NCBI RefSeq assembly: GCF_009193295.2
Contig: NZ_CP059973.1
Location: forward strand, 2,108,001-2,172,000
Length of the DNA stretch: 64,000 nucleotides
Direction of reading: 5' to 3'
DNA from: Bacteroides luhongzhouii
Lineage (GTDB): Bacteria > Bacteroidota > Bacteroidia > Bacteroidales > Bacteroidaceae
Part shown: one piece after another, positions 63,582 to 64,000 of the stretch
Layout of the letters: the number at the start of each line of letters is the position of its first letter
Numbering within the stretch: position 1 is the first letter of the stretch
Notes under the pieces: model-generated
Told to the model about the DNA's origin: nothing
The model's input: the letters and a program-made list of their open reading frames with translations, nothing else
Databases searched by the model: none
Translations under genes and position numbers: made by a program

Positions 63582-64000
63582 ATGCTTAGGTCTATTTATT
63601 TACTGTCTTTTTTCCTCCTGCAATCCCTGTTTGCTTTTGCAGGAAATGTAAAGGAAGATGTTCCATCCACTTTTGATTTATATGTGTGCATCGGACAATC
63701 CAACATGGCAGGACGTGCAACATTGACTCCGGAAGTCATGGATACGCTGCAAAATGTATATCTATTGAATGATAAGGGGAATTTTGAACCGGCAGTAAAT
63801 CCTCTCAATCGTTATTCGACAGTCCGTAAAGACCTGTCGATGCAACGCTTGGGACCGGCTTATGGTTTTGCCAAAGAAATGACACGGAAAACGAAACGTC
63901 CTGTCGGACTGGTCGTAAATGCACGGGGTGGTTCTTCTATCATCTCTTGGCTAAAAGGCAGTAAAGATGGATATTATGAAGAAGCCCTCTCCCGGATTCG
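63582..64000 (+). CDS. SGNH-type sialate O-acetylesterase-like protein, cut by window end
   Basis: An ATG at 63582 opens a reading frame that runs to the window end (139 codons seen). It begins with a signal peptide ('IYLLSFFLLQSLFAFAG') and then 'DLYVCIGQSNMAGR', the GQSNM block with the nucleophilic serine of the sialate O-acetylesterase/CE6-like SGNH hydrolases. 'GLVVNARGGSSIISW' is the second conserved block. It probably removes acetyl groups from the PUL's glycan. The catalytic Asp/His end lies outside the window. Confidence 0.85.
   Translation, partial: MLRSIYLLSFFLLQSLFAFAGNVKEDVPSTFDLYVCIGQSNMAGRATLTPEVMDTLQNVYLLNDKGNFEPAVNPLNRYSTVRKDLSMQRLGPAYGFAKEMTRKTKRPVGLVVNARGGSSIISWLKGSKDGYYEEALSRI

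Overview
This window comes from a gut Bacteroides chromosome. The evidence is two SusC/SusD polysaccharide utilization loci (PULs), each with its own hybrid two-component regulator (HTCS), the TAnnTTTG type of -7 promoter element in front of many genes, weak Shine-Dalgarno sequences, and an arginine block of the Bacteroidetes type beside a rhamnose operon. From memory, the arginine-rhamnose order resembles that of B. thetaiotaomicron and its relatives. I cannot fix the species from sequence alone. I saw no rRNA, tRNA or CRISPR array.

Layout. (1) 1-6.7 kb is an accessory, mobile-looking stretch. It holds the 3' part of a group II intron with a reverse transcriptase that seems to have lost its 3' end, a RhuM-family gene with a probable in-frame internal deletion, and a roughly 3.8 kb block. 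That block carries a VirE/DUF3874-type ATPase gene and a small divergent DNA-binding-like gene, separated by 1 kb containing 22-bp-period repeats, and it is bounded by matching inverted clusters of a TTATTGTCAG motif. (2) 6.8-27.5 kb is a pectin (homogalacturonan) PUL: PL1 lyase, two CE8 pectin methylesterases, a GH95 enzyme, SusC/SusD, a DUF4957/DUF5123 surface lipoprotein, an HTCS and a GH28 polygalacturonase. (3) 27.6-35.2 kb is a leftward block: argR, a GNAT acetyltransferase, argG, argC, argD, then proC, an XRE-cupin regulator and an acyl-CoA ligase. (4) 35.4-42.4 kb is a rightward rhamnose operon (rhaB, rhaA, rhaT, rhaD, fucO) followed by an AraC-type regulator. (5) 42.5-64.0 kb is a second PUL, cut by the window end: HTCS, SusC/SusD, a FAS1 lipoprotein, an Ig-repeat lipoprotein, a clan GH-A-like lipoprotein, a DUF6528 lipoprotein, a GH71/99-like protein, GH31, GH2 and an SGNH esterase.

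How the genes work together. In the first PUL, the methylesterases demethylate pectin, PL1 and GH28 cut the backbone, GH95 removes a terminal L-fucose or L-galactose, and SusC/D import oligosaccharides that the HTCS senses. A short box (TCCACGC or TGCACGC) is shared by three of its promoters. The rhamnose operon converts L-rhamnose, a pectin sugar, to dihydroxyacetone phosphate and 1,2-propanediol. The second PUL's substrate is not evident. Its enzyme set suggests a substituted plant or microbial glycan.

The most unusual parts are the VirE block at about 2.59-6.46 kb, which looks like an undescribed integrated element or replicon remnant, and the second PUL with its poorly characterized enzymes.
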